IMG/VR virus record: IMGVR_UViG_3300047552_001498
Coordinates: 1-43,055 of that record
DNA: 43,055 bases
Strand: one strand, 5' to 3'
DNA from: a virus
Shown: piece after piece, positions 1 to 6,077 of the stretch
Layout of the letters: the number at the start of each line of letters is the position of its first letter
Position numbering within the stretch: the stretch's first letter is position 1
The notes under the pieces: model-generated
Databases searched by the model: none
The model's input: the letters and a program-made list of their open reading frames with translations, nothing else
Told to the model about the DNA's origin: nothing
Program-made: the position numbers and the translations under genes

Positions 1-193
1 TTGCACGCGAGATACCAGCTCCATGTGGCCGACGTATTCACCTTTCGTGTGAACCTCGTGCGGAGCGACACGCACATCAGCGATCAGGTTGTAGGGATTG
101 ATTCGGCGGATCGCATTGCCAGCAAACAACGTCTCCGTCGGAGTGCCATGTTTGATGTCTTGCAGCGCGTTGTTTTCGACCGTGTAAACACGC
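1..193. repeat. Left copy of the terminal overlap closing the genome circle
   Basis: These bases are repeated at 42863-43055 with one difference: G at 67, A at 42929. The repeat joins the two ends in frame through the portal gene, so it is best read as the overlap of a circular assembly of a circularly permuted or terminally redundant phage genome. The difference changes a valine codon GTC to GTT on the minus strand and is therefore synonymous, which fits population variation better than random error. Confidence 0.93.
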
Positions 194-678
194 TTCTCGG
201 TCCACTCGACCTCGACAGCAAGTACGTTGTACTTGAGTCCATCGCGCATGGAAGCAAGCAACTCAGCAGCCCAGCCGAATTCAACGCCCTGCTCGCCGAT
301 CACTGTCTCCATCTGCAAGGCAGCATCTGCTTGCTGCGGCTTGCTGATGACTGGAAACAGCGGATAGCTCGTCAGGAAGATTTCCGACAAGGTCGTGAGC
401 TGCGATTCCACCTGCGGCTCGACAACAGGCAGGACCACATTCTGCACTTTGCTGGCATCGCCTGCAGCGTTTGCAGCTGCTGCTCTTTGCTGCGTCGCAG
501 TGAGATCTGTTTCGCGAATGTAAGCGCGATCGATCTCTTGCATTCGCGCGCGCATGTTGTAGTTCGTGCCCATGACACGCAAGACTTCGCAAGCATATCG
601 CACAAGCGACTCTTGTGATTCATGCGGAATCGGCGGAGGATTGTTGACACGGGCAGGTTTGGGACGATAGGTAGCCAC
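1..678 (-). CDS. Portal protein, N-terminal 226 residues (continues at 42862 across the circle junction)
   Basis: This is the N-terminal part of the portal, the dodecameric ring at the capsid vertex through which DNA is packaged and ejected. I place the start at a GTG at 678, preceded by AAGGA six bases upstream, and the frame then runs unbroken to the window edge. Joined through the terminal overlap to 41678-42862 it gives about 620 residues, a normal size for podoviral portals. The identification rests on its position directly after the large terminase (10-base gap) and before scaffold and capsid genes, plus a portal-like segment near residues 188-215 (NPYNLIADVRVAP, then KGEYVG). An ATG start would require losing well-formed coding sequence, so GTG is preferred. 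The gene is interrupted only by the arbitrary linear cut. Confidence 0.85.
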   Translation of the reverse strand, partial: MATYRPKPARVNNPPPIPHESQESLVRYACEVLRVMGTNYNMRARMQEIDRAYIRETDLTATQQRAAAANAAGDASKVQNVVLPVVEPQVESQLTTLSEIFLTSYPLFPVISKPQQADAALQMETVIGEQGVEFGWAAELLASMRDGLKYNVLAVEVEWTEKRVYTVENNALQDIKHGTPTETLFAGNAIRRINPYNLIADVRVAPHEVHTKGEYVGHMELVSRVQ

Positions 679-687
679 AATGGTTCC

Positions 688-2184
688 TTAAAAAGCAACA
701 GAAAGATCAGAAGCAAAAGCTGCCAGCACCTGCTCGACAGCTCCAGAAGATAACGGCCGCTGCAAGGCGAGTCCAAACTCTTGTATTGCAGGATAGATGT
801 AAGCTAAAATGTCTAGCAGATCATCGACGTTCTTTGTGCGCAGCGGATTCCAGTGAGTAATCTGATGCACGATGCGAGCGTAAACCTCTTGATGCACGCT
901 AAGATGCCCGCCATCGGACGTAAGCAGCTTCAGTGCATTGATGATTCGAGAATTCTTGGTATTGGTACCAGGATAAATCTCGTGCACCTGTACAGCATGC
1001 ATACCATGCCGCTCTTTGGCCTGGTGAATCCAAAAAGCCAGTGTTGCCTGATAAGCAACAGACTCCACCAAGATAGCTGTCAGCCCGTACTTGAGGCAAA
1101 GCTTCAAGCACATGTCAACCTGCTGTGCCGGATTGAATGCATCGACAGCAACTTCTCGCAAGACTGGCTTGCCATCGAAAATGAGAACAGCTCCGATAGC
1201 AACGCTGTCACCTTTACGTTTGCCGGCAGAAGGATCGATAAGCACGAAGCCTGCTTCAGGCTCTTGCGGCAGTCCATCGAATTCGTCTTCTTTGAAGACA
1301 TTGATTTTAGTTATGTCGATGCCTGCCTTGTTCCCTGCTTCGTCATCGTTCATGACTTCGGAGTAGAAAATCTCAGGATGCCCCATGGAGGTATCATTCT
1401 CCAGTTCATCCATGATGTCTTCTACTGATCGCAGTTCAGGCCAGATAGACTGACCGTCGGCAAGAATAGCTCCGCAGATGAAAGAATACCAGGCAGGATT
1501 GCTGCGCAACTTCTTCAGGATAGACCCATCGAACGGATACATGTTCCCGACGAAGATGAATTGGCAGCGCGTCTTGTTGTTAGCTTTCAGCAGCGTGCCG
1601 AGCATCCAGGTAAGAGTCTTAGCTGCTTCGATATGAGACTCAGCTTCTTCGCGAGATTGCATGTCATCCATGATAATGCAATCAGGACGCACGAATTTGA
1701 TGTTAAGGCCGCGAAGAGAGCTACCGGAACCCAGAGCTGCCAGGATAACAGGACGACCAGCAAAAGCAAATTTCTTGAGAGGCTGGGTATCTTTCTCCAG
1801 CCCAATTCTCCAGTCACCAAAAAGACGCTTGATGTTAGGAGAATCTAGAATGTCAACAACGTCTGCAACGAAGTTCTCAGCCAACGCAGCTGTGTTGCAG
1901 ACAACCAGGATGAATCGACGATCGCTGAAGAGGACCAGCCAGACAACATAGAGTTTCAGCAGGATTGTCTTGCCGAATCCGCGAGGAAGCCCGATAGCTA
2001 ACTTATCCTGTCCTTGTTGCTTCTTCGCTCCGTCAGTGAGCAACTGCCAGATAGCAAGAAAGACAGGAGGAAAGAGATAGACAAAAACGTCAGGCAAGCA
2101 GAGAGCCCCAAAGAAGTTGAGATCTTCTTTGGCGGCAGAGATCGCTTCATCTCTGCTTACACCGACAGTGGTAAGTTCTTGCAT
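688..2184 (-). CDS. terL: Terminase large subunit (packaging ATPase and nuclease)
   Basis: This is the motor that drives DNA into the prohead and cuts the concatemer. The predicted protein is 498 residues. A Walker A motif, PRGFGKT, lies at about 67-73 and a Walker B, CIIMDD, at about 169-174, with D in the place of the usual catalytic E in DE. The C-terminal RNase H-like nuclease shows an acidic residue in VLIDPSAG (about 317), E in ILVES (about 374) and D in VDDLLDILAY (about 454-458). I choose the ATG at 2184, which overlaps the stop of the upstream gene as TAATG. A longer reading to 2217 would begin inside that gene. The RGFGKT type is common in podoviruses. Confidence in family is high; cohesive-end versus headful cutting cannot be read from it. 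Confidence 0.95.
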   Translation of the reverse strand: MQELTTVGVSRDEAISAAKEDLNFFGALCLPDVFVYLFPPVFLAIWQLLTDGAKKQQGQDKLAIGLPRGFGKTILLKLYVVWLVLFSDRRFILVVCNTAALAENFVADVVDILDSPNIKRLFGDWRIGLEKDTQPLKKFAFAGRPVILAALGSGSSLRGLNIKFVRPDCIIMDDMQSREEAESHIEAAKTLTWMLGTLLKANNKTRCQFIFVGNMYPFDGSILKKLRSNPAWYSFICGAILADGQSIWPELRSVEDIMDELENDTSMGHPEIFYSEVMNDDEAGNKAGIDITKINVFKEDEFDGLPQEPEAGFVLIDPSAGKRKGDSVAIGAVLIFDGKPVLREVAVDAFNPAQQVDMCLKLCLKYGLTAILVESVAYQATLAFWIHQAKERHGMHAVQVHEIYPGTNTKNSRIINALKLLTSDGGHLSVHQEVYARIVHQITHWNPLRTKNVDDLLDILAYIYPAIQEFGLALQRPLSSGAVEQVLAAFASDLSVAF

Positions 2185-2744
2185 TACTTGACAGAAGTGC
2201 CGCGAGAGACAAACCAATAGCCGAGCACGGCCGATGCTTGACCTGTGAGCCAGGCGAATGCTTGCATGGAAATCTCGAACTGCTGAGCCGTAGTCAGCTG
2301 CGACCAGTTAGCAGTGAAATACTGCAACAGCAGGTGATTGATGTAGATAGCCGATCCGGCCAGCAGGACTGTTGCCAACGGGCGAATCAACCGATTGCTG
2401 GCAGCAGCAAAGACAAGCAGAGGACGCATACCACCAGCTGCCTTGAGCTCAGCAGGAGAAATCTGATCAGCAAGCTGAGTAGCTGCGATAGCCTTCATGC
2501 GCTCAGCTTCAACGATGCCATCAGTTTCGATGATTGCAACTTCCTTGCGGCCCTGCGCTTCTTGCTTTGCGATCTCGAGATCTTTCTCCCGCAAAGCAAG
2601 CTGATGCTGAGCCATCGCCAGTTCGTGCTGATTATCGACCAGCTTAGCTTCCCGATCTGCTTTCCGATTCAGCAACGCGAAGATGCCGCCGAGCAGAGAG
2701 CCGACAGTAGAGCTTCCGAGAATTGCGAGGATTGCAGAGATCAT
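2184..2744 (-). CDS. Three-TM holin-like membrane protein with central coiled coil
   Basis: This 186-residue protein has one hydrophobic segment at the N-terminus (about residues 1-25), a charged Gln/Glu/Lys-rich coiled-coil stretch (about 28-85), and two hydrophobic segments near the C-terminus (about 108-140 and 160-182). That layout resembles the three-TM holin family described for phages and gene transfer agents, which permeabilise the inner membrane to release or activate a muralytic enzyme. The ATG at 2744 overlaps the upstream stop as ATGA and its own stop overlaps terL as TAATG, so it is translationally coupled on both sides. The neighbour at 2741-3160 may be the enzyme partner. A structural membrane role is possible; the holin call is inference from topology and context. 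Confidence 0.6.
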   Translation of the reverse strand: MISAILAILGSSTVGSLLGGIFALLNRKADREAKLVDNQHELAMAQHQLALREKDLEIAKQEAQGRKEVAIIETDGIVEAERMKAIAATQLADQISPAELKAAGGMRPLLVFAAASNRLIRPLATVLLAGSAIYINHLLLQYFTANWSQLTTAQQFEISMQAFAWLTGQASAVLGYWFVSRGTSVK

Positions 2745-3160
2745 GATATTTCCAGTTCAAGAGATTCGCCAGCAGCCCAGGCATGAAATGCTGATACGGC
2801 CGGACGACTTACTAAGCCAGCGAGTTGCATCACGCCACGCGAGTTCCGCAGCCGACCAAGCCGCATGCAAGGAGCAATGCAGCCATGAAGCTCTGTGTCA
2901 AAGCCGGAGCCTCCAGCAAAATTCGCCGGATGGATGAGAATTGAAGAGCGAGCAGGAACAGCAAGAACGTGATAGACGAGACCAAACTTCGGAGAGCGCT
3001 TCCAAGCAAGCTGGTAGGTTCCAGCAGGAATGCAAGAGAGCCTCTTGGCATTGTTGAGCCAGGGCAGCTCAAGCGAGAAGACCGAAGTGCTACCAAAAGA
3101 GAAGACACCTGGAGTGCCTTGCTCTGTTGATTGCATTCTTCGAAGAGATACTTTCTTCAC
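2741..3160 (-). CDS. DUF5675-like protein, possible L,D-transpeptidase-like cell-wall enzyme
   Basis: This 139-residue protein shows the features I associate with DUF5675: ELPWLNNAKR (31-40), SCIPAGTYQ, SPKFGLVYHV, then SILIHPANFAG and LHGCIAPC (91-98). The last part looks like the active site of YkuD-type L,D-transpeptidases, which have a histidine followed 14-17 residues later by [S/T]HGC. Here H77 is followed by LHGC with H92 and C94. The gene sits between the probable small terminase and the holin-like gene, with 4-base ATGA overlaps on both sides, a typical lysis-cassette setting. No other free endolysin is recognisable in the genome. The family name is fairly secure, but an enzymatic role in lysis is inference. 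Confidence 0.7.
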   Translation of the reverse strand: MKKVSLRRMQSTEQGTPGVFSFGSTSVFSLELPWLNNAKRLSCIPAGTYQLAWKRSPKFGLVYHVLAVPARSSILIHPANFAGGSGFDTELHGCIAPCMRLGRLRNSRGVMQLAGLVSRPAVSAFHAWAAGESLELEIS

Positions 3161-3714
3161 AGCTTCTCGACCAGCGGAACATCGCCGACGTTGGTGACAG
3201 TGAAAGGCAGCGAAGCAGGAATTTCGCTCGTCAGCAGGCGCGCAGCATTCCGCTGCTCCAGGCGAGCTGCCAACGATTTGGCTGGCAAGGTAGCCATGCT
3301 TCGCCCTTCGATCTCGATGACCTGCTTGTCTTGCGTGAGAGTAAATCGCACACGAGCCGCAGCTGGCAACTCGAGTGAGACAGTCTGAGCAACTGCTTGC
3401 GAGTTCGAAGCAGCATCAGCTGTTCGCCGCTTGGCAGCATTGAGCACCGAGAAGACACGAACAGCTTCTGAAGGCTTCGTGATGAAGGGAACAAGACCGA
3501 CGACCTTCTTCAGCGCTGCTTCTTCGGCTGCGTTGATGTCATTATCGTGAGCAATGAAGGCGGAGAAGTTCTTTGCCTTTGCTTCCGAGACTTGCTGCGA
3601 GACCTCTTCGCTCGCCAGGAGCTGCGAGATGTAAGAGTCATCGCAACCAACAGCCGCCGCTACTTGCGTAGCTGGGATGCCGCGGCCAAGCATTTCAATG
3701 ATCTGGTCTTTCAT
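3157..3714 (-). CDS. terS: Probable terminase small subunit
   Basis: This 185-residue protein begins with a helix-turn-helix-like segment (about residues 1-36: a helix, GIPATQVAAAVGCDDSYISQLL) and continues with helical sequence and a beta-rich C-terminal third. As the first gene of the late operon, two genes ahead of terL, it fits the small terminase, which recognises the packaging site and loads the large subunit. Size and N-terminal DNA-binding motif agree with the family, but no specific signature is present. There is no Shine-Dalgarno sequence before the ATG at 3714. Instead a TATACT box ends six bases upstream, which would give a leaderless mRNA. It overlaps the next gene by 4 bases (ATGA). 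A transcription regulator is the alternative. Confidence 0.6.
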   Translation of the reverse strand: MKDQIIEMLGRGIPATQVAAAVGCDDSYISQLLASEEVSQQVSEAKAKNFSAFIAHDNDINAAEEAALKKVVGLVPFITKPSEAVRVFSVLNAAKRRTADAASNSQAVAQTVSLELPAAARVRFTLTQDKQVIEIEGRSMATLPAKSLAARLEQRNAARLLTSEIPASLPFTVTNVGDVPLVEKL

Positions 3715-3720
3715 GCTTGC

Positions 3721-3726
3721 AGTATA
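3721..3726 (-). promoter_or_regulatory. Candidate -10 box directly before terS
   Basis: On the minus strand TATACT ends six bases before the terS ATG at 3714. This is a good sigma70 -10 box (5 of 6), but 17 bases further upstream I find only TTCCAT, a poor -35. If used, transcription would start at or next to the ATG. An activator binding to the AAGCATCT repeats just upstream could replace the missing -35. Confidence 0.35.
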
Positions 3727-3732
3727 AAGGGG

Positions 3733-3779
3733 AGATGCTTGTAATGGAAGATGCTTAGGCAGCTAGGATGTAGATGCTT
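3733..3779. repeat. Three AGATGCTT direct repeats upstream of terS
   Basis: The octamer AGATGCTT (AAGCATCT on the minus strand) occurs at 3733-3740, 3749-3756 and 3772-3779, and its core ATGCTT appears again at 3713-3718 over the terS start. The spacings are 16 and 23 bases. Position next to the -10-like box suggests operator or activator sites for late genes. Another AGATGCTT lies at about 4071-4078. Confidence 0.6.
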
Positions 3780-4025
3780 AAAAAGTTTAGAAAAATTTTG
3801 CAGGTCTCTTAGATGAACAGCCGTCGTGAGCAGTCAAAAAGGGTTAGTACCCCCCAGGTATCAGACTGGATCTTGCTGGAGTTTGCAGAGCTCTTGTTTA
3901 GAGACGCGGCCAAATGAAGAAGAATCCCCATCAGCGAAGCGAGAAGCGAAGAGAAGCGGAGAAAGATGATCCGCCGAAGCGAAGAGAAGCGAAGCGAAGA
4001 GAGAAAGAAGCGAAGATTCTCAGGA

Positions 4026-4042
4026 GAAAATCGAAGATTTTC
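4026..4042. repeat. Perfect 7-bp hairpin with GAA triloop
   Basis: GAAAATC and GATTTTC are exact inverted repeats separated by GAA, closed by a C-G pair. C(GNA)G triloops are known to form unusually stable single-stranded DNA minihairpins. The sequence lies in the purine-rich non-coding region. Confidence 0.8.
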
Positions 4043-4141
4043 GTAGAGAATCGTAGCGAGCGAGAGCTGAGATGCTTGTTAATGAGCTGAAGCTAAGCGC
4101 ATCCGGGGCTGAATTGTTGGGAGAAGAGAGAAAGAAGCGGA

Positions 4142-4158
4142 GAGAATCGCAGATTCTC
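4142..4158. repeat. Perfect 7-bp hairpin with GCA triloop
   Basis: GAGAATC and GATTCTC are exact inverted repeats separated by GCA, again closed by a C-G pair. It has the same stem length and loop class (GNA) as the hairpin at 4026 but a different stem sequence, which suggests the structure rather than the sequence is kept. Confidence 0.8.
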
Positions 4159-4348
4159 GTAGCGAAGAGAAGCAGAAATGCTCGCAAGAGTGAGCGAGAA
4201 GCGAAGAAAGAAGAGAAAAGACAGCGAGAAGCGAGAGAAAAGAAGCGAGAAAGCGAGAAGAAAGCTGCTAGTTTAGGCTGAGAGATGGCAAAATCGCAGT
4301 AAGGAAGCGAGAGATTTTTGCAGCAGCCGAGGTTTCGCAGCGTGATGA

Positions 4349-4401
4349 GAAATAGAAATAATCGGAATGAAGCAAAGCGTAATGGAGATTGTTTCTATTT
4401 C
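4349..4401. repeat. Long 15-bp hairpin with one wobble position
   Basis: Left arm 4349-4363 (GAAATAGAAATAATC) pairs with right arm 4387-4401 over 15 positions, 14 Watson-Crick plus one G-T. The loop is 23 bases and purine-rich. There is no T-run on either side, so it does not look like a terminator. Confidence 0.75.
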
Positions 4402-4424
4402 TACAGCACGATGCTTCCTCTTCA

Positions 4425-4501
4425 TCTTAGCTTCTCTTAGCGTAGTGGAGAATTGCAGAGCGAAGCAAAGCGAAGCGGAGCAATTTGGAAAGAAGCTAAG
4501 A
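4425..4501. repeat. Nested hairpin: 11-bp outer and 6-bp inner stem
   Basis: TCTTAGCTTCT (4425-4435) pairs exactly with AGAAGCTAAGA (4491-4501). Inside it AATTGC (4451-4456) pairs with GCAATT (4480-4485), enclosing two copies of AGCGAAGC. The arrangement suggests a folded single-stranded structure in DNA or leader RNA. Confidence 0.65.
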
Positions 4502-4508
4502 GTAGCGA

Positions 4509-4578
4509 TCTGCGAAGCAGACTAGATAAATAAATCAATGCCTTTGTGCGAAGCACACTGTTAAGCTGCGAAGCAGCT
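4509..4578. repeat. Three tandem GCGAAGC minihairpins
   Basis: Three perfect stems with GAA loops follow one another: TCTGC-GAA-GCAGA at 4509-4521 (5 bp), TGTGC-GAA-GCACA at 4545-4557 (5 bp) and AGCTGC-GAA-GCAGCT at 4564-4578 (6 bp). All share the core GCGAAGC, a heptamer known for forming an exceptionally stable DNA hairpin. The outer stem bases differ between copies but remain complementary, which is compensatory variation. Confidence 0.85.
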
Positions 4579-4621
4579 AATTTCGGAACGGAGCGAAGCG
4601 GAGTGGAGAAATTTTTTTTTG

Positions 4622-4647
4622 GCTTATATAAGGAGTTGCTTATATAA
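4622..4647. repeat. GCTTATATAA direct repeat pair, 16-bp period
   Basis: GCTTATATAA occurs at 4622-4631 and 4638-4647. Each contains the palindrome TTATATAA. The pair lies immediately beyond the minus-strand terminator at 4650-4682, where a promoter for the late operon could be expected. No standard -35/-10 pair can be assigned. Confidence 0.5.
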
Positions 4648-4649
4648 CG

Positions 4650-4682
4650 GGAAAGAAAAAAGCCAGTTGGTTAGACTGGCTT
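4650..4682 (-). terminator. Rho-independent terminator of the 5735-4691 operon
   Basis: On the minus strand the 8-bp stem AAGCCAGT / ACTGGCTT with a 7-base loop is followed by TTTTCTTT. It starts eight bases after the stop codon of the gene at 4691. It closes the small minus-strand operon and separates it from terS. Confidence 0.88.
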
Positions 4683-4690
4683 CGTAGTGT

Positions 4691-5110
4691 TTAGAAGTAA
4701 ACGTGTGACTTCCAGATGAATTTCGTGAACTCCATCCGTTGCGGTCCTTGCTCCTTCTCAAGTTGCGCGATTGCCTCTTCGCGCTGAGAGAAGAAACACG
4801 GGAAAGATGCTACTTGCACATTAACCGGCTTTCCGGTGATCGGGTGCTTTGCAGTTACGATCATCTTTAGATAACCGTCAACGTCTGCAATACTGGGCTC
4901 CGGCTTCTGTGCGGTCGCTTGCAGCAGAGTTCGCAGGGTGTAATATGTTTCGGTGTATCCTGCGAGATCGCTCCCTGCAGGCAGTGGTGTTGATATTCCC
5001 ACGCTACCGTCGGGGTAGTAAATAACATGTCCGAGATCGTCAGGGCTTGCGCCGTCTGCGATTCTCAACGCTGCAAGTCTTGCGGCTTCTCGTGCTTGGT
5101 GATTGTTCAT
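4691..5110 (-). CDS. Unknown protein, second gene of the isolated minus-strand operon
   Basis: I do not recognise this 139-residue protein. I place the start at the ATG at 5110 (MNNHQAREAARLAALRIADG) because AGGAG lies nine bases upstream; the frame stays open further back without a better site. The N-terminal half is helical and alanine-rich, the middle contains DLGHVIYYPDGSVGIST (beta-like), and the C-terminal half is basic with QREEAIAQLEKEQGPQRMEF. No membrane segment or catalytic motif is visible. It lies 25 bases after the gene at 5136 and just before a strong terminator, so the two form one transcription unit divergent from the early genes. Gene-expression or host-takeover roles are possible but unsupported. 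Confidence 0.75.
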   Translation of the reverse strand: MNNHQAREAARLAALRIADGASPDDLGHVIYYPDGSVGISTPLPAGSDLAGYTETYYTLRTLLQATAQKPEPSIADVDGYLKMIVTAKHPITGKPVNVQVASFPCFFSQREEAIAQLEKEQGPQRMEFTKFIWKSHVYF

Positions 5111-5135
5111 GATTGGATGCTCCTGCTTTGGTTGT

Positions 5136-5735
5136 TTAGAATTCGTCCTCTTGAGATACTTTCGAGATGATCGCATTGCATCTTGTCAGGATAAATTCGC
5201 CGATGTCTGAGTCTGCATCGCCAGCAGTGAAGCGTGCAACGATGGCGGCGGCTTCGCCTTGGGTGAAGATTCCAGCGTAAGAAGGTGCTGCGATCTTTGG
5301 AAGTTTCGTTTTCCAGGTCAGTTGTTGACGCTCAGTCAAAATGCCGAATGTTTCCGAAGACAAAAGCCATTCGAGGATTTTTGCTCCATCAATGGCAGCG
5401 GCGTCTTGTTTCTGTTTGTAGAATGCCATTACGGCGTGAATATCGATTTCCTCGGCTTCCACGCTTTTCAGGTCCGGGCTTTCCTCGATCATGCTTTGAA
5501 ACTTCTCATTCGCCAGCTGATAGATTGTCGCCTGCAGTAGTGCATCAAAGGGGCGTACTCGAACAGCTTCTGGGATTCTCAACAGATCAGCGGGGATGAC
5601 CACTCCGCGAAATGCGTTCTCCGGCTTCACAGGGTTCTGCTTCGTGGACCGGCGGCGCCAAAAAACACAATGCTGGTCGTTCTCCAGCTTTGCCGGCTGA
5701 ACGGTGAGAACTTGAAAAGCGGTAACAGTCGTCAT
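5136..5735 (-). CDS. Unknown protein, first gene of the isolated minus-strand operon
   Basis: This 199-residue protein is not recognised. I start it at the ATG at 5735 because GGAG is positioned eight bases upstream (TAGGAG); the frame extends upstream but would overlap the promoter. Residues about 20-35 contain a basic stretch (FWRRRSTKQNPVK) and the rest looks helical and acidic. Its order of segments loosely resembles the abundant unknown protein at 11655-12314 (an ALLQATIYQL-type helix, then an IDIHAVMAF-type segment, then a Trp-containing helix), but I cannot show homology by eye. A TATAAT box precedes it at 5796-5801. It may be an early or constitutive phage protein. Confidence 0.75.
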   Translation of the reverse strand: MTTVTAFQVLTVQPAKLENDQHCVFWRRRSTKQNPVKPENAFRGVVIPADLLRIPEAVRVRPFDALLQATIYQLANEKFQSMIEESPDLKSVEAEEIDIHAVMAFYKQKQDAAAIDGAKILEWLLSSETFGILTERQQLTWKTKLPKIAAPSYAGIFTQGEAAAIVARFTAGDADSDIGEFILTRCNAIISKVSQEDEF

Positions 5736-5795
5736 GATCGAAACTCCTAGATTTAACCGGACTTTAAAATCGGCGCCGGTTTGTGCCGTGCTTGT

Positions 5796-5801
5796 ATTAT
5801 A
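5796..5801 (-). promoter_or_regulatory. Minus-strand promoter (-10 TATAAT) of the isolated operon
   Basis: A perfect TATAAT on the minus strand would start transcription near 5789, giving a leader of about 54 bases before the ATG at 5735. The -35 region is poor (TCTGGA or similar at 16-17 bases), and two TAACAG sites lie just upstream at 5833-5850, so regulation by a bound protein is plausible. The leader contains the palindrome CGGCGCCG. Confidence 0.55.
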
Positions 5802-5831
5802 AGGGAAAAGCAAGCTCTCCAGATAAGAAAG

Positions 5832-5850
5832 TTGTAACAGTTGGTAACAG
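5832..5850. repeat. Pair of TAACAG repeats beside the minus-strand promoter
   Basis: TTGTAACAG and TTGGTAACAG are adjacent and followed by GGAGCTCCCCT. The same order, TAACAG repeats then GGGGCCTCCC, recurs at 6404-6437. This looks like a diverged copy of the main array and may be an operator for the minus-strand promoter. Confidence 0.5.
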
Positions 5851-5969
5851 GAGCTCCCCTCTTGATAAACAGTGGGGCCCCGGCAGTAGTAGAGAGAGTT
5901 GACCGCTTGTTAAGGCACGCGTTGCTAGAGAGAGGAGATGCTAGTAGAAGCTATCGCCGGGGGCTGGGG

Positions 5970-5992
5970 CTTGGGGGCGCAGCATCCCCAAG
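5970..5992. repeat. CTTGGGG/CCCCAAG hairpin
   Basis: A perfect 7-bp inverted repeat with a 9-base loop (GCGCAGCAT). There is no T-run on either strand, so it is not an obvious terminator. Function unknown. Confidence 0.6.
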
Positions 5993-6064
5993 TTGAAGTA
6001 TCAGCATTGGAGTGCCCTTTGTTTCGAGACAGGAAGTTAGTGAAGCACTGATTTTCGTTGCCCT

Positions 6065-6077
6065 TTTGCGAAGCAAA
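6065..6077. repeat. GCGAAGC minihairpin, second region
   Basis: TTTGC-GAA-GCAAA forms a perfect 5-bp stem with a GAA loop. The segment GCGAAGCARACTAGATAAA is shared with the hairpin at 4509-4521, linking the two non-coding regions. Only one position differs over 19 bases. Confidence 0.75.

Larger units (their letters stand above)
3715..4690. other. Non-coding region 1: purine-rich repeats and triloop hairpins
   Basis: About 976 bases separate terS from the next gene, and I see no credible gene here. From about 3915 to 4300 the plus strand is strongly purine-rich and built of overlapping variants of GAAGCGAAGAGAAGCG and GAGAGAAAGAAGCG. It contains perfect inverted repeats with three-base loops (4026, 4142, 4509, 4545, 4564), two longer hairpins (4349 and 4425), three AGATGCTT repeats near terS, a TTATATAA pair (4622, 4638) and the terminator of the neighbouring operon. 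If the late promoter lies near 4620-4650, most of this would be a long leader of the terS transcript. Otherwise it may act as DNA in packaging or replication. Confidence 0.8.

Noticed and set aside
1-618. Plus-strand 205-codon frame at the window start
   Set aside because: It is antisense to the portal N-terminus, whose frame continues exactly through the circle junction.
3835-3852. GGGT-loop-ACCC with T-run on the minus strand as a terminator before terS
   Set aside because: Only a 4-bp stem with unpaired extra G residues; too weak to report as a terminator.
4072-4281. A 69-codon plus-strand frame rich in Lys, Arg, Glu and Ser
   Set aside because: It lies wholly in the purine-rich repeat tract, has no ribosome site, and its composition is simply what GAAGCGAAG repeats encode.
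4509-4578. Direct assignment of the triloop hairpins as N4-type virion polymerase promoters
   Set aside because: The stem and loop sizes agree, but no virion RNA polymerase motifs were found in the large virion proteins, so this is kept only as a comparison.
3900-4600. CRISPR-like array
   Set aside because: Repeats are short, degenerate and overlap, with no regular spacers and no cas genes other than a Cas4-like nuclease that belongs to the replication module.
5899-5927. TTGACC with a box 17 bases downstream as a plus-strand promoter
   Set aside because: The -10 position reads TTGCTA, too far from consensus, and no gene follows for about 950 bases.
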